Positions 27,560-37,139 of a DNA stretch of 64,000 nt are shown piece by piece (positions within the stretch are counted from its first letter, which is position 1; the number at the start of each line of letters is the position of its first letter). The stretch covers positions 4,092,001-4,156,000 of the forward strand of contig NZ_CP050154.1 of the NCBI RefSeq assembly GCF_011617705.1, read 5' to 3'. The stretch comes from Brevibacterium limosum (GTDB lineage: Bacteria; Actinomycetota; Actinomycetes; Actinomycetales; Brevibacteriaceae). Below the pieces are notes generated by a model. The model was not told the origin of the DNA. It saw nothing but the letters and a program-made list of their open reading frames with translations, and ran no database searches. Position numbers and translations under genes: made by a program.

Positions 27560-28819
27560 TCAGGCGGGAATGATGTTGTGTTCGGGTCCGAACGGGAACT
27601 TCGTGATGTCCTCGGAGCCGTCCTCGCCGACGACGAGGATGTCGTGCTCCCGATACCCGCCAGCGCCCGGCTGACCTTCCAACACCGTGATCATCGGCTC
27701 CATCGAGACCACCATTCCCGGCTCGATGACGGTGTCGATATCCTCGCGCAGCTCCAGACCTGCCTCGCGGCCGTAGTAGTGGCTGAGAACCCCGAAGGAG
27801 TGTCCGTATCCGAAGGTGCGATTGGCCAGAAGTCCGTGCTCGATGTAGATCTCGTTGAGCTCGGCGGCGATGTCCTTGCATACAGCACCTGGCTTGATGA
27901 GCTCGATGCCGCGCTTGTGCACTTCGACGTTGACGTTCCACAGCTCCAACGACCGCTCATCCGGCTCGCCGTAGAACAGCGTCCTCTCCAGCGCAGTGTA
28001 ATAGCCGGTCGGCATGGCGAAGCAGTTGAGGCTGAGGATATCGCCCTTGCGGATCCGTCGTGTCGTCGCCCAGTTGTGCGCGCCATCGGTGTTGATACCT
28101 GATTGGAACCACACCCAGGTGTCACGGATCTCCTGATCGGGGAACGTCTTTGCAATCTCATGAGTCATTGCCTCAGTGCCGATGAGCGCGAGTTCGTATT
28201 CGCTGATGCCTTCGGTGATGGCAGCCTTGATAGCCTCGCCGCCGAGGTCGCCGATGCGAGCGCTGTGCTTGATGACCTCGATCTCCTCGGGTGACTTGAT
28301 CATCCGCTGGCGCATCGACTCCTGCGAGATGTCGACGAGCTCCGCTCCCGGGAAGGCGTCCTGGAGCCTGTTGCGATTCTCCAGGGGCAGGTTGTCGTCT
28401 TCGACACCGAGGCGGCGCGGGTTGCCGATGCCACGCTGACGCAGGCCCTCCTGGATCGCGTAGTAGTAGTTGTCACGGCGCCAATCGGTGTAGACGATGT
28501 TCTCCCCGTAGCTGGTCCGCCACGGCATTCCTGCATCGATGTTCGCCGTGATGGTCACGGTGTCATCTGCGGTGACGACCATCGCATAGGAGCGACCGAA
28601 GTAGGTGAAGAGGAAGTCCGAATAGTATTTGATGTTGTGATACGACGTCAGGACCACGGCATCGAGGCCCTTATCGGCCATGATGGCGCGCAGCCCGGTC
28701 AGCCTCCGCTCCATCTCCGCATCGGAGAAGGTCAGGGGCGTCTTGGATCCGTTGTGGAGGACCTTGAGACGCTCAAGTTCGGCGACGTTGGTGGGTGAGG
28801 TCGGCGCATTTACAGTCAT
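27560..28819 (-). CDS. Creatinase (creatine amidinohydrolase)
   Basis: Hydrolyses creatine to sarcosine and urea. 419 residues. It belongs to the pita-bread (M24 peptidase) fold but matches the Pseudomonas creatinase sequence I recall over its whole length. Examples are FTSYHN-type LTSYHNIKYYSDFLFTYFGR, IVYTDWRRDNYYYAIQ, WFQSGINTDGAHNWATTR (catalytic histidine) and SHYYGREAGLELREDIDTV. The C-terminal GPEHNIIPA also matches. This makes creatinase far more likely than a prolidase. ATG 28819 has AAAGGAG before it. The upstream region carries two ATGTTGCA direct repeats. Confidence 0.92.
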   Translation of the reverse strand: MTVNAPTSPTNVAELERLKVLHNGSKTPLTFSDAEMERRLTGLRAIMADKGLDAVVLTSYHNIKYYSDFLFTYFGRSYAMVVTADDTVTITANIDAGMPWRTSYGENIVYTDWRRDNYYYAIQEGLRQRGIGNPRRLGVEDDNLPLENRNRLQDAFPGAELVDISQESMRQRMIKSPEEIEVIKHSARIGDLGGEAIKAAITEGISEYELALIGTEAMTHEIAKTFPDQEIRDTWVWFQSGINTDGAHNWATTRRIRKGDILSLNCFAMPTGYYTALERTLFYGEPDERSLELWNVNVEVHKRGIELIKPGAVCKDIAAELNEIYIEHGLLANRTFGYGHSFGVLSHYYGREAGLELREDIDTVIEPGMVVSMEPMITVLEGQPGAGGYREHDILVVGEDGSEDITKFPFGPEHNIIPA

Positions 28820-28896
28820 GTTTCTCCTTTGAATCAATCGTCCGAACCAACCCTTCGATAAGAAGGCCCGCACGGACAGCATCACGACACTTTCAC

Positions 28897-28924
28897 ATGT
28901 TGCATTCAGTACAACTATGTTGCA
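28897..28924 (-). promoter_or_regulatory. Direct-repeat operator candidate upstream of creatinase
   Basis: ATGTTGCA occurs at 28897-28904 and again at 28917-28924, exactly 20 bases (two helical turns) apart, about 80-105 bases upstream of the creatinase start and between it and pucR. The spacing suggests a cooperatively bound activator such as PucR or IclR. Confidence 0.5.
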
Positions 28925-28972
28925 CCCAAGTTATGTGACAGGCCTGCCCCTCGTCAAGACACATTCGAAAAG

Positions 28973-30484
28973 TCAGTTTCGGGTACGCGTTCCCGTCGCC
29001 TGCCTGTATACACGCAACGCGACAAACAGACTGCCGACTCTTCCGGTTCCGCGCGGGTCACCGCCGATCAGTGAGAAGGTCTTCTGAAGCCTGTTGTGCA
29101 TCGACTGCCGCTCTAGGAACAGGGCCCGTGCCGATGCTGTCGTGTTGCAACCGCTTATCAGCCAAGTTTCGAGCGTGTCCATCAGCGATGTGCCGCGTCT
29201 GGCATCGTGCTCAATCAGTTCCTGAAGCAGCTCATCCATCAGCTCCTGCTTGGTCTCGATGCCCAGATGCTCGGAGAGCATCCTGTCGACCAGGTAGTCA
29301 TCAGAATCGACCACAACTGCTCGATTCGCGGTAACAGGTGCCACTTTCAGCGCCGCCTCCGCCTGCGTGAGCGAGCGGTAACCCGCTGCCGCACCCGAGA
29401 CGAGCGGACCGACGCACACGGTCCCGTCTCCGGCAACGAGGCTGAGCTCAAGCTCAGTGATCAACTCGCGTCTCTTCGCACGTCGACCGGAATCGGAGAG
29501 AACCACAAGACCAATCAGTTCACCCGGCGTGGCGTAGAACACTGACCGGGGCACCAGGCCAGCGAGCGTGTGCTCGAATTTCCCCCTCAACCTATTCGGC
29601 TCTGTCGACCGCGCAGCGATCAGCACCAGCGGCGCTGTCGGCTCAATGCCCGCCGACGCGCACAGATCTGCCAGTGGGGCCCCACGCTCGTTGTTCGCCA
29701 CCGCTCGGATCAGTTGGACTCCAGCAATATCACTGAGCGAAGGTGGACGTTGCTGCAGGAGTGCAAGTCCGAGCACATCTGCAACTCGCTCTCCGACCGT
29801 GCGTACGTATGCTTCTTCTCCGGGATCGGCTATCTCGATCTGAAGCGCAGCGGCAACAATCCCGCGAAGGGGAATCTCTACCTCGATTGGGTCCGATACG
29901 GCTTCGCCAGCGGAAGAGGGATCTGCGATGTCAACGAGATCGCGCGAAAAGGTGCCGGGAACTAGCAACGATACGGACGCAGAGAGCTCGGCTGCGATGA
30001 CTCCGAGAATGTCTCGGAGCTCGGCACCGGCTGCGAGATCGACAGCAATCGTGTGCGAAAGCTCCTCCGCCTTCTGCAACATGGCCACGGAGTCGCTCAC
30101 AAAAGCGCTGTTGATCGATTCGGCAATGACGACGAACGGCACAACTGCTCGCAGTTCAATGAGAATTACGTTTTCCGTTTCGGCAGTCTCGATGATGCTT
30201 GCAGGGATTCCGTCGAGGTCGCTGCAAGTCTCGATCGCCAAGGCCGCCACGTTACGTGCTGCGAGTTCCCTGACATATTGCTTCTGCTTCTCGTCGGGAG
30301 CGGACGCCAGTGCCTCTCCTCCGGTCAGAAGGAGTTCACCGCCGCGCAACAGCAGGCCGATGTCGAGGACCTCGCTCGAGTGCACCCACCGTATGTCGCG
30401 CGTGTTCACTAGTTCGGCGCCAGCTCGAACGACTGGATCTGCGGCCTTCATCGTCGGGTGGGCGAGCACCTCTGCGATATTCAT
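28973..30484 (-). CDS. PucR-family transcriptional regulator
   Basis: 503 residues. The N-terminal PucR domain has VLAHPTMKAADPVVRAGAEL, WVHSSEVLDIGLLLRGGELLLTGG and VIAESINSAFVSDS. A central GGDEF-like/CdaR region is followed by the C-terminal HTH_30 domain (LLQELIEHDARRGTSLMDTLETWLISGCNTTASARALFLERQSMHNRLQK). PucR proteins activate purine, amino-acid or amine catabolic genes. Placed between creatinase and the BCCT transporter and divergent from the latter, it is the obvious specific regulator of creatinine use. Its own upstream region carries a strong inverted repeat. Confidence 0.88.
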   Translation of the reverse strand: MNIAEVLAHPTMKAADPVVRAGAELVNTRDIRWVHSSEVLDIGLLLRGGELLLTGGEALASAPDEKQKQYVRELAARNVAALAIETCSDLDGIPASIIETAETENVILIELRAVVPFVVIAESINSAFVSDSVAMLQKAEELSHTIAVDLAAGAELRDILGVIAAELSASVSLLVPGTFSRDLVDIADPSSAGEAVSDPIEVEIPLRGIVAAALQIEIADPGEEAYVRTVGERVADVLGLALLQQRPPSLSDIAGVQLIRAVANNERGAPLADLCASAGIEPTAPLVLIAARSTEPNRLRGKFEHTLAGLVPRSVFYATPGELIGLVVLSDSGRRAKRRELITELELSLVAGDGTVCVGPLVSGAAAGYRSLTQAEAALKVAPVTANRAVVVDSDDYLVDRMLSEHLGIETKQELMDELLQELIEHDARRGTSLMDTLETWLISGCNTTASARALFLERQSMHNRLQKTFSLIGGDPRGTGRVGSLFVALRVYRQATGTRTRN

Positions 30485-30505
30485 GTGACTACTCCGTCCG
30501 AAATT

Positions 30506-30533
30506 CCGCGACTGTCGAGTTCTCGACTCGCGG
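30506..30533. promoter_or_regulatory. Nested inverted repeat before pucR
   Basis: CCGCGA-CT-GTCGAG-TT-CTCGAC-TCGCGG: two six-base arms on each side with a TT loop, 22 bases upstream of the pucR ATG. Either an operator for autoregulation or a 5'-UTR hairpin hindering translation. Confidence 0.5.
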
Positions 30534-30667
30534 ATTATTGCGATGCTTCGAACAGTCTATGTCGAAGAAATTCTTTCACTTTACATTCTGTCAATACGAA
30601 TCCTCAGTCACATGACGGATCGAACATTGTCGCAACAAAAACGGAACTCTAGGATGGGAAGAATCCA

Positions 30668-30850
30668 ATGGCAGTTCGGTCGTCGCCACAGCTCGACATT
30701 GATCAGATTCGGGCTAGAGCTTTCGGCAGTTCCAGCGGATTCACTGGCAACCCAGTCGCAAAGAGCGAAAGCATCCCGTATCCAATTCGGACGCGGAAAG
30801 CAGAGTTACCACAGCCGATCACGATGATTTCTCCGATGAAAGCGCAATGA
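30668..30850 (+). CDS. Possible small protein (60 aa) upstream of the BCCT transporter
   Basis: From ATG 30668 the frame begins MAVRSSPQLDIDQIRARAFG and ends TMISPMKAQ at a TGA 25 bases before the transporter start. GGGAAG sits six bases before the ATG, a good ribosome binding site. Basic and Ser/Pro-rich, no membrane segment, no family I know. It could be a leader peptide, a small accessory protein or a chance frame. Confidence 0.35.
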   Translation: MAVRSSPQLDIDQIRARAFGSSSGFTGNPVAKSESIPYPIRTRKAELPQPITMISPMKAQ

Positions 30851-30875
30851 CGCAGCTCAAGGAAGGACACTCGGC

Positions 30876-32720
30876 ATGACCACTGGCCACAAACCCACCG
30901 CAGGAAACGATGGAGATTCCGAAATGCATTCAGGCGATCACAACGAAGTCGCTGCTCAAACCGAGGAGCAAGAGGCCGACGCGATTCCCGCTGACAATAC
31001 AGACCAGGAGAAGGAGCCGAGATTCGTCTCCATTCCGCGATTTCGTGGATCAAAGATGGCTGCCCTCGACCGCAACATCATCATGGTGCTGCCGCCGATC
31101 CTCATTGTCACAGTCGTCATAGCCGTCACTGTCAATCCACAAGGATCGGCCGAAGTCATCAATGCGCTCCGGACTTTCGTCACCTCCAAATTCACCTGGC
31201 TGTTCGTCGCCTACTCGATCATCGCAGTCATCCTCTGCGCCTGGGTCGCTTTCAGCAGAGTCGGCTCAGTTCGGCTCGGCGGTCCCAAAGCTCGTCCTGA
31301 ACATGGAAAGTTTGCATGGTATTCGATGCTGTTTGCCTGCGGCCAGGGAATCGGACTGATCTTCTGGTCCGTCGCTGAGCCGATTCTTCTCCGCGAGGGC
31401 AGTCCGGTGATTCCTCCCGGTGATTTCCTCGCCGAGGGCGGGATCGTATGGACCTACTTCCACTGGGGACTCACTGCCTGGGCCATGTACTGTCTCGTTG
31501 CACTCTGCCTCGCCTATTCCCACCACAACCTCGGTAAAACCCTGACCTTTCGTGAAGCTGTCGTTGACATCTTGCCCTTCAAGACCCGCCGAACTGCGGG
31601 AGTCATTGTGGAGCTGCTCGCAATCATCGCGACGGTTCTTGGTCTTGCGACCTCATTCGGATTCGCCGCACTCCAGTTCACGTCAGGTCTCTCATCGTTC
31701 ACTGGTCTACCCAGCGGACCGACCTTATGGCTCGTTGTCATCGCCGTCCTCGGCGGGTTGACAATGGTCTCGGCCTTTCTCGGAGTGAATAAAGGAATGA
31801 AACGAGTCAGCGAGGCCAACTCAATCCTCAGCATCATTCTGATGGTCGGCGTTCTGGTGTTCGGGCCCACGATCTTCATCCTCTCATCCATGACTCAGTC
31901 TTTCGGTTCCTTCATCGGAAACTTTGTGCCGATGAGTTTCTGGACCGAAGCGCAGATCTCCGCGGCACCGCTGGGCAGCTGGGAAGATGCGTGGAACGGT
32001 TCGTGGACCGTCTTCATCTGGTGCTGGGTTATCGCGTTCTCCCCGTTCGTCGCTGGATTCATCGCGCGGATTTCTCGCGGTCGTTCGATTCGCGAGTTCG
32101 TCCTCGGAGTCACAATCGTGCCTTCGCTCATTGTCATGGTCTGGGTCGCCATCCTCGGCGGTGCCGCCATCTACTACGACGACCAAGCGGGTGGCTCAAT
32201 CTCGTCCGACGTCGCCAGGGATACGTCAACCGGACTTTTCTCTATGCTCGAAATGGTTCCTGTGATCGGCGGAATTCTCCTCGTGGTCGCCACGATCCTG
32301 GTGGCCACCTACTACGTCACAAGTCTCGACTCAGGGACCTATGCGCTTGCCGAATTTGTCACAGCACCGATGAAGTCCGGCCCCTGGTTCCGAGTGGTCC
32401 TCGTGCTCAGCATCGGCACCGTAGCCGTTGTCCTTCTCACCGTCGGAGGGACATCGGTCGTCGATACGGTGCAGACGGGAACGATCATCGGCGCCTTCCC
32501 ATTCACGTTCGTGCTGCTACTGATGTTCGCCAATCTCGTTCGCAGATTACGCAGCCGTAACGCGCAGATCAGACGAGAAGAAAAGATCATCAATGAAAAC
32601 CACTATCTCCCAGAAGATGACTATGTCGACAAACACGGAGTTCCTATCGAGATCAGCGATCCAAGGAAATCTGAGCGACAGAGCACAGACCTCGGAGACT
32701 CTGATGATCTCCGGAACTGA
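30876..32720 (+). CDS. BCCT-family transporter, probable creatine/creatinine or betaine uptake
   Basis: 614 residues, 12 membrane helices. The BCCT landmarks are GQGIGLIFWSVAEPILL, the tryptophan segment GSWTVFIWCWVIAFSPFVAGFIARISRGRSIREF, and SLDSGTYALAEFVT. The N-terminal tail of about 60 residues and the C-terminal tail of about 50 are hydrophilic and acidic, as in osmoregulated BCCT carriers. Placement between the creatinine-module regulator and creatininase suggests that it imports creatinine or creatine, both betaine-like zwitterions; this substrate is inferred. Base composition is lower in G+C than the sox operon. Confidence 0.85.
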   Translation: MTTGHKPTAGNDGDSEMHSGDHNEVAAQTEEQEADAIPADNTDQEKEPRFVSIPRFRGSKMAALDRNIIMVLPPILIVTVVIAVTVNPQGSAEVINALRTFVTSKFTWLFVAYSIIAVILCAWVAFSRVGSVRLGGPKARPEHGKFAWYSMLFACGQGIGLIFWSVAEPILLREGSPVIPPGDFLAEGGIVWTYFHWGLTAWAMYCLVALCLAYSHHNLGKTLTFREAVVDILPFKTRRTAGVIVELLAIIATVLGLATSFGFAALQFTSGLSSFTGLPSGPTLWLVVIAVLGGLTMVSAFLGVNKGMKRVSEANSILSIILMVGVLVFGPTIFILSSMTQSFGSFIGNFVPMSFWTEAQISAAPLGSWEDAWNGSWTVFIWCWVIAFSPFVAGFIARISRGRSIREFVLGVTIVPSLIVMVWVAILGGAAIYYDDQAGGSISSDVARDTSTGLFSMLEMVPVIGGILLVVATILVATYYVTSLDSGTYALAEFVTAPMKSGPWFRVVLVLSIGTVAVVLLTVGGTSVVDTVQTGTIIGAFPFTFVLLLMFANLVRRLRSRNAQIRREEKIINENHYLPEDDYVDKHGVPIEISDPRKSERQSTDLGDSDDLRN

Positions 32721-32749
32721 CTTAATCACAAGGAAATGGAGACTTCACG

Positions 32750-33532
32750 TTGACCGTATTTATGGAAGAACTCGACGCATTCGCATATTCCGAGCAGTTA
32801 GCGGCCGGAGCGCCTGTGCTCATTCCAGCAGGCTCTATCGAACAGCACGGGCCACATATGCCACTGCATGTCGACTCCCTGCTCTCACGCACCATAGCCG
32901 GTGAAACGGCCAGGCGCATCGGGGCTGTCGTGTCGGCTCCGATCTCCTACGGCTACAAGTCACAACAGCGATCTGGGGGTGGCAATCACCTTCCTGGGAC
33001 AACCAGCCTCACTGGCGACCTGGTCACTGCAATCGCCAAGACACTCGTCCTTGAATTCGTAAGGCAAGGAGTCAAGCAGATAGGTTTCATCAACGGCCAT
33101 TTCGAAAATTACCAGTTCCTCTACGAGGGCGCAGACCTGGCGCTGAAAGAACTCGCGAACGCCGGGCATGACAATATTCGAATCATGTTGCTCTCATATT
33201 GGGACTTTGTCGATGACGAGACGATCTCCAAACTGTATCCCCACGGCTTCACGGGTTGGGATCTCGAGCATGGTGGGGTTCTCGAAACCTCACTGATGCT
33301 TCATCTGTTTCCCGAACAGGTTGACATGACCAAGGTAGAGGACTCTCCCCCAGCGGAATTGCCGAACTACGATGTGCTCCCGGTCCGTCCAGAGCTCACA
33401 CCTGCGTCCGGGTGCTTATCGTCGGCCGTTGAGGCGACTGCCGACAAGGGGCGGATATTACTCGAAACAGCGAGTGCGGGGATGGCAGCGGCGATCAAGA
33501 GCCAGTTCGAACACACACCTTCCAGCCCGTAG
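32750..33532 (+). CDS. Creatininase (creatinine amidohydrolase)
   Basis: Interconverts creatinine and creatine. 260 residues. Metal ligands of the Pseudomonas enzyme are present in order: the Glu and His of GSIEQHGPHMPLHVDSLL with its Asp, then NGHFEN. GYKSQQRSGGGNHLPGTTSL, LSYWDFVDD and FTGWDLEHGGVLETSLMLHL match bona fide creatininase, not the broader creatininase-like family (mftE/ArfB). The TTG start at 32750 has GGAGA eight bases upstream; the first ATG (32762) would be 20 bases away. A sampled line (33181-33240) has 26 G+C of 60, against 41 of 60 in glyA (24001-24060), a sign of foreign origin. Confidence 0.92.
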   Translation: MTVFMEELDAFAYSEQLAAGAPVLIPAGSIEQHGPHMPLHVDSLLSRTIAGETARRIGAVVSAPISYGYKSQQRSGGGNHLPGTTSLTGDLVTAIAKTLVLEFVRQGVKQIGFINGHFENYQFLYEGADLALKELANAGHDNIRIMLLSYWDFVDDETISKLYPHGFTGWDLEHGGVLETSLMLHLFPEQVDMTKVEDSPPAELPNYDVLPVRPELTPASGCLSSAVEATADKGRILLETASAGMAAAIKSQFEHTPSSP

Positions 33533-33576
33533 TTACCTTCACTGATGTCTCTCACAGGGGAAATACTCAACACATG

Positions 33577-33614
33577 GCGGGCCCCGAACGATCGAATAAT
33601 CGTGCGGGGCCCGC
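33577..33614. terminator. Bidirectional terminator after creatininase
   Basis: GCGGGCCCCGAACGAT pairs with ATCGTGCGGGGCCCGC with one mismatch, around a CGAATA loop. It lies between convergent creatininase and the cytochrome b gene. Confidence 0.8.
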
Positions 33615-33644
33615 TGTGACTTCCGGTCGCGCCGGCTACACCGC

Positions 33645-36149
33645 CTACCTGCTCGAGACGCGTCCGAAGAGGTTCGCGATCGGAGCCAACAGCAGCGGCC
33701 TGGCCGCGAACCAACCGGCCACGACCACGACCATCGCAACGAGGAACCAGATGAGCCCGGCCCAACCGAGCATGTTCGTCCCGGCGAACATGTAACCGAG
33801 GTTCTGCCGCAGTCCGGTCGTGAACACGAGGAATACGTGGACGAGGATGAAGAACACGAAGAACAGCATCGTCGGGAAGTGGATCGCCCGAGCCAGCGGT
33901 GCCGGGTAGATCTTGTTCAGCGTCGCAGCGTCCTTCGGCCACCATTCGCTCATCCGCACACCCGTGATCGCAGCCACCGGGGCGGCGATGAACACGATGA
34001 TGAAGTACATGAGCTGCTGGAGCGCGTTGTAGTTGACCCACGCATCCTCCACCGGCCATTCCATCGTCGCGTACTGCAGCGCCGCCGACAGCGCGTTCGG
34101 GAAGACTTCCCAACTGGTCGGCACGATGCGTGCCCAGTGTCCGGAGACGAAGAGAAGCACGACGAAGACGACACCATTGGCCAGCCACAGCAGGTCGAGA
34201 CCCGTGTGCAGCCAGAGGTTGATGCTGACCTTCTTCCCGCCCTTCTTCGGGGTGTAGAACGCCGGCGGCTTCTGCTGGTGTCGCACCTGCAGACCCGAAC
34301 GGATGATGAGCACCATGAAGAAGATGTTGAGGAAGTGCGTCCACCGCACCCAGCCCGGGAAGCCGGGATCGACGAACTCCGGGATGTGATATTCGCCCGG
34401 GTAGCGTTCGAGGAACTCCGGCACACCCGGCAGGGTCGTGACACCACGCGCGGCGAGGATGAGGATCCCGGCCACGACGATGAGTCCGCCGAGACCCAGC
34501 CCGACGAGCTTGGACCACTGTCCCAGCGACTTCGAACCGATCATGACCGGTTCCTTCTTCGCTGCAGGCTTCGCCGAGGTGGTGCTGCCCGAACCGGACG
34601 ACGCGGCCTTCGCGGCCGGTGCCGTCTTCGCGGCCGGCTTGTCCGCGGTGCGTGCCGCAGCCTTGTCGTCGGCCTTCGCGGCGGGCTTGGCCATCGGTTT
34701 GCGCTGGGCGGGCTTGTCCGTGGTCTTCGCCGCAGGCTTCGCCATCGGCTTGCGCTGAGCGGGCTTCTTCTCGGCTTCGTCAGATTTCTTCTCTGACGCC
34801 GAGGCGGCTCCCGCAGCGGCCGCACCTGCACCGGCGGCGGCTCCCGCGCCAGCGGCTGCCGCACCGACGCCGCCGATTCCGGTGCGTCGACCCTGGGGCT
34901 TCTTCTCACCGGATTCGTCAGCGGCAGCCGGCTTCGATTCCTGTTTCGCGGCTTCGCCGGACTGTGCGTGTTCGGCTGGCTTGCCTGCCTCGGCAGATGC
35001 GGCATCGGTCGACGTGGCGTCGGCGGCCTTCTCTTCAGCCGGAGCCGAAGCGGCGGCCGAGCCCGCGGCAGGTTTGGCAGCGTGTGCGGGTGCGAAGCCT
35101 TCCGGCGGCCAGGGGTCTCCCCCGACGGTGCGGGGAAGTCCTCGGCGCAGCGGTACATCGGATAGTTCTCCGGAGCCCTCACCGCTCGCGGCTGCTCCAG
35201 CCACGCCGGCACCTGCGGCACCGGCACCCGCTGCCGCAGCAGCAGGAGCAGCAGACGACGATTCAGAAACAGTGTCCGCTGAGGTCTCAGCGGCAACAGT
35301 TTCGGCAGAGTCAGGCTGAGCAGCCGGTTCTTCTGCAGCCTCGCCCGTAGGCGCAGCCGCTGCCGGAGCAGCAGCGCCAGCGGCGGATCCACCTGCGGCC
35401 TTGACGCCGGCGGGCGCGAAGCCTTCCGGTGGCCAAGGATCTCCACCGGCAACACGCGGCAGACCGCGCCGCAGTGGAACCTCGGCGGCAGGAGCTGATT
35501 CGGCGGCAGTAGCATCAGTGGCGGCAGGTTCTGCCGCAGACGACTCATCGTCCGAACCGGAAGCGACGACGGCAGCGCCAGCGGCCACTCCGGTACCAGC
35601 CGTCGCGGCAGCTGCAGCCGGGGCAGCCGAGGCCTGTTCGTCCGATTCAGCGGACGCCGCATCCTCGGTCGAATCCTCGACAGCGACATCCACTTCGACT
35701 GCAGGCTCTTCCGGAGCCGACGATTCTGCAGACGCGACAGGAGCAGCTGAGGCACCGGCGGCCTTCACTCCGGCCGGAGCAAGACCTTCCGGCGGCCAGG
35801 GCTCTCCACCCTCGACGCGCGGCAGGCCGCGACGCAAGGGCACTTCGGCCGAAGTAACTGCCTCTGCTGGTTCCTCGACGGAATCTCCAACGGTCTCCTC
35901 GACCGAATCCTCAACGGGCTCTTCGGCTTCAGCGGAAGCCACGGTCTCCGTCGATTCCTCGGCGTCGGTCACATCGGACTCGGCCGCCTCGGCGGGGGAA
36001 CCTTCATCCAGTTCCTCCGTCTCGGCAGTCTCCGGCAGCCACGATGCGCCCTCCTCCAAGGGTTCGCCGATGGTGCCCTCCGGGGGCCAGGGATCTCCGC
36101 CTTCGACCCGGGGCAGACCCGAGCGCAGCGAACTGGAATAGGTTGCCAT
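33645..36149 (-). CDS. Cytochrome b/b6-domain membrane protein with long repetitive N-terminus
   Basis: 834 residues. From about residue 534 it is a di-haem cytochrome b561/thiosulfate-reductase-b-like membrane domain with five hydrophobic helices and histidines in [37 protein letters not shown] and [21 protein letters not shown]. Residues 1-530 are hydrophilic, Ala/Glu/Ser/Pro-rich, first acidic then Lys-rich ([14 protein letters not shown] repeats), with four copies of an [18 protein letters not shown] motif. It starts one base after the etfA stop, so it probably takes electrons from ETF, or from an unknown partner, into the quinone pool. A normal cytochrome b of this class has about 250-300 residues. 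Confidence 0.8.
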   Translation of the reverse strand: MATYSSSLRSGLPRVEGGDPWPPEGTIGEPLEEGASWLPETAETEELDEGSPAEAAESDVTDAEESTETVASAEAEEPVEDSVEETVGDSVEEPAEAVTSAEVPLRRGLPRVEGGEPWPPEGLAPAGVKAAGASAAPVASAESSAPEEPAVEVDVAVEDSTEDAASAESDEQASAAPAAAAATAGTGVAAGAAVVASGSDDESSAAEPAATDATAAESAPAAEVPLRRGLPRVAGGDPWPPEGFAPAGVKAAGGSAAGAAAPAAAAPTGEAAEEPAAQPDSAETVAAETSADTVSESSSAAPAAAAAGAGAAGAGVAGAAASGEGSGELSDVPLRRGLPRTVGGDPWPPEGFAPAHAAKPAAGSAAASAPAEEKAADATSTDAASAEAGKPAEHAQSGEAAKQESKPAAADESGEKKPQGRRTGIGGVGAAAAGAGAAAGAGAAAAGAASASEKKSDEAEKKPAQRKPMAKPAAKTTDKPAQRKPMAKPAAKADDKAAARTADKPAAKTAPAAKAASSGSGSTTSAKPAAKKEPVMIGSKSLGQWSKLVGLGLGGLIVVAGILILAARGVTTLPGVPEFLERYPGEYHIPEFVDPGFPGWVRWTHFLNIFFMVLIIRSGLQVRHQQKPPAFYTPKKGGKKVSINLWLHTGLDLLWLANGVVFVVLLFVSGHWARIVPTSWEVFPNALSAALQYATMEWPVEDAWVNYNALQQLMYFIIVFIAAPVAAITGVRMSEWWPKDAATLNKIYPAPLARAIHFPTMLFFVFFILVHVFLVFTTGLRQNLGYMFAGTNMLGWAGLIWFLVAMVVVVAGWFAARPLLLAPIANLFGRVSSR
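35097..36128 (-). repeat. Four PWPP-motif repeats in the cytochrome b N-terminus
   Basis: Copies at 36075-36128 (residues 8-25, SLRSG variant), 35784-35837 (105-122), 35421-35474 (226-243) and 35097-35150 (334-351). Each reads LRRGLPR-x-x-GG-D/E-PWPPEG. Spacing is about 97, 121 and 108 residues of low-complexity sequence. Confidence 0.85.
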
Positions 36150-36150
36150 A

Positions 36151-37128
36151 TCAGGACTTGTTCTCGTTCAGTGATTCGATGGCCTGGGGAACGACCTTGA
36201 ACAGGTCGCCGACGACGCCGAAGTCGGCGATGTCGAAGATCGGGGCTTCAGCGTCCTTGTTGACCGCAACGATGGTCTTCGAGGTCTGCATTCCGGCCTT
36301 GTGCTGGATCGCGCCGGAGATGCCCAGCGCCACGTAGAGCTGCGGGGACACGGACACACCGGTCTGGCCGACCTGGTGCGACTGCGCGATATAGCCGGCG
36401 TCGACGGCCGCACGGGAGGCACCGAGTGCGGCACCGAGAGTGTCGGCGAATTGGCCGACGAGTTCGAAGGACTCTTCCGAACCGACGCCGCGACCACCGG
36501 AGACGACCTTCTGCGCACCGCGCAGCTCGGGCCGCGACGAGGTCTCGACAACGGCTTCGAACGAATCGATCGAGGCCGCACGCTTACCGGAATCGGCGAC
36601 CTCGAGGGCCTGCGTGTTCGCGGACTGCGCTTCGGCGCGGGCTTCGATCGAGCCCAGCCGCACGGTGACGATCGGGGCACCGAAGGTCGGGGCCGACGAC
36701 GCGGTGTAGCCGCCGCCGTAGACGGAATGGTTGACCACGATGCCCTCGGAGTCGCGCTCGAGTCCGACGGCGTCGACGGACACAGCCGATCCGCTGCGCA
36801 CGGCAAAGCGACCGGCGATGTCACGACCGTCGAGAGTGTTGGGCACGAGGACGGCGTCGGGAGCGGTGAGCTCGGCGGCTGCGGCCACGGCATCGACGGC
36901 CGCGGTGCCGAGGTTGCCCTCGGCGGCTGCGGCGGTCAGGGTCGCCACGGCGCCGAGTTCGGCGGCCTTCTCGGCAGCGGCGTCGGCGGCTCCGGCGGCG
37001 AGCACGAGGGCCACGGGCGAGCCGATCTCAGCCGCGCCGCCGAGCAGTTCGGCGGCCGGCTTCTCCAACTGGCCCTCGGCATCGGCGGTGAGGACGACGA
37101 GAATGGAATCCTGCGGGAATTCTGACAT
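36151..37128 (-). CDS. etfA: Electron transfer flavoprotein alpha subunit
   Basis: 325 residues. The C-terminal FAD domain has [44 protein letters not shown] and [25 protein letters not shown], the standard ETF-alpha signature. Carries electrons from acyl-CoA and related dehydrogenases to the respiratory chain. The order etfB-etfA-cytochrome b with gaps of 11 and 1 bases implies one transcript. Base 37128 ATG has AGGAGAATC before it. Confidence 0.94.
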   Translation of the reverse strand: MSEFPQDSILVVLTADAEGQLEKPAAELLGGAAEIGSPVALVLAAGAADAAAEKAAELGAVATLTAAAAEGNLGTAAVDAVAAAAELTAPDAVLVPNTLDGRDIAGRFAVRSGSAVSVDAVGLERDSEGIVVNHSVYGGGYTASSAPTFGAPIVTVRLGSIEARAEAQSANTQALEVADSGKRAASIDSFEAVVETSSRPELRGAQKVVSGGRGVGSEESFELVGQFADTLGAALGASRAAVDAGYIAQSHQVGQTGVSVSPQLYVALGISGAIQHKAGMQTSKTIVAVNKDAEAPIFDIADFGVVGDLFKVVPQAIESLNENKS

Positions 37129-37139
37129 GACGATTCTCC

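Larger units (their letters stand above)
30485..30875. other. 391-base divergent regulatory region between pucR and the BCCT gene
   Basis: AT-richer than the surroundings. Contains the hairpin at 30506-30533, the box TTGTCGCAACAA (30627-30638) and a small possible coding sequence (30668-30850). AAGGAAGGACA before 30876 is the transporter ribosome binding site. Confidence 0.6.

Noticed and set aside
27560..28819. Xaa-Pro aminopeptidase (M24) call
   Set aside because: Near full-length agreement with remembered creatinase sequence, including GAHN and SHYYGREAGLELRED, and adjacency to creatininase.
32762..33532. ATG 32762 as creatininase start
   Set aside because: The ribosome binding site GGAGA is 20 bases away; TTG 32750 is correctly spaced.
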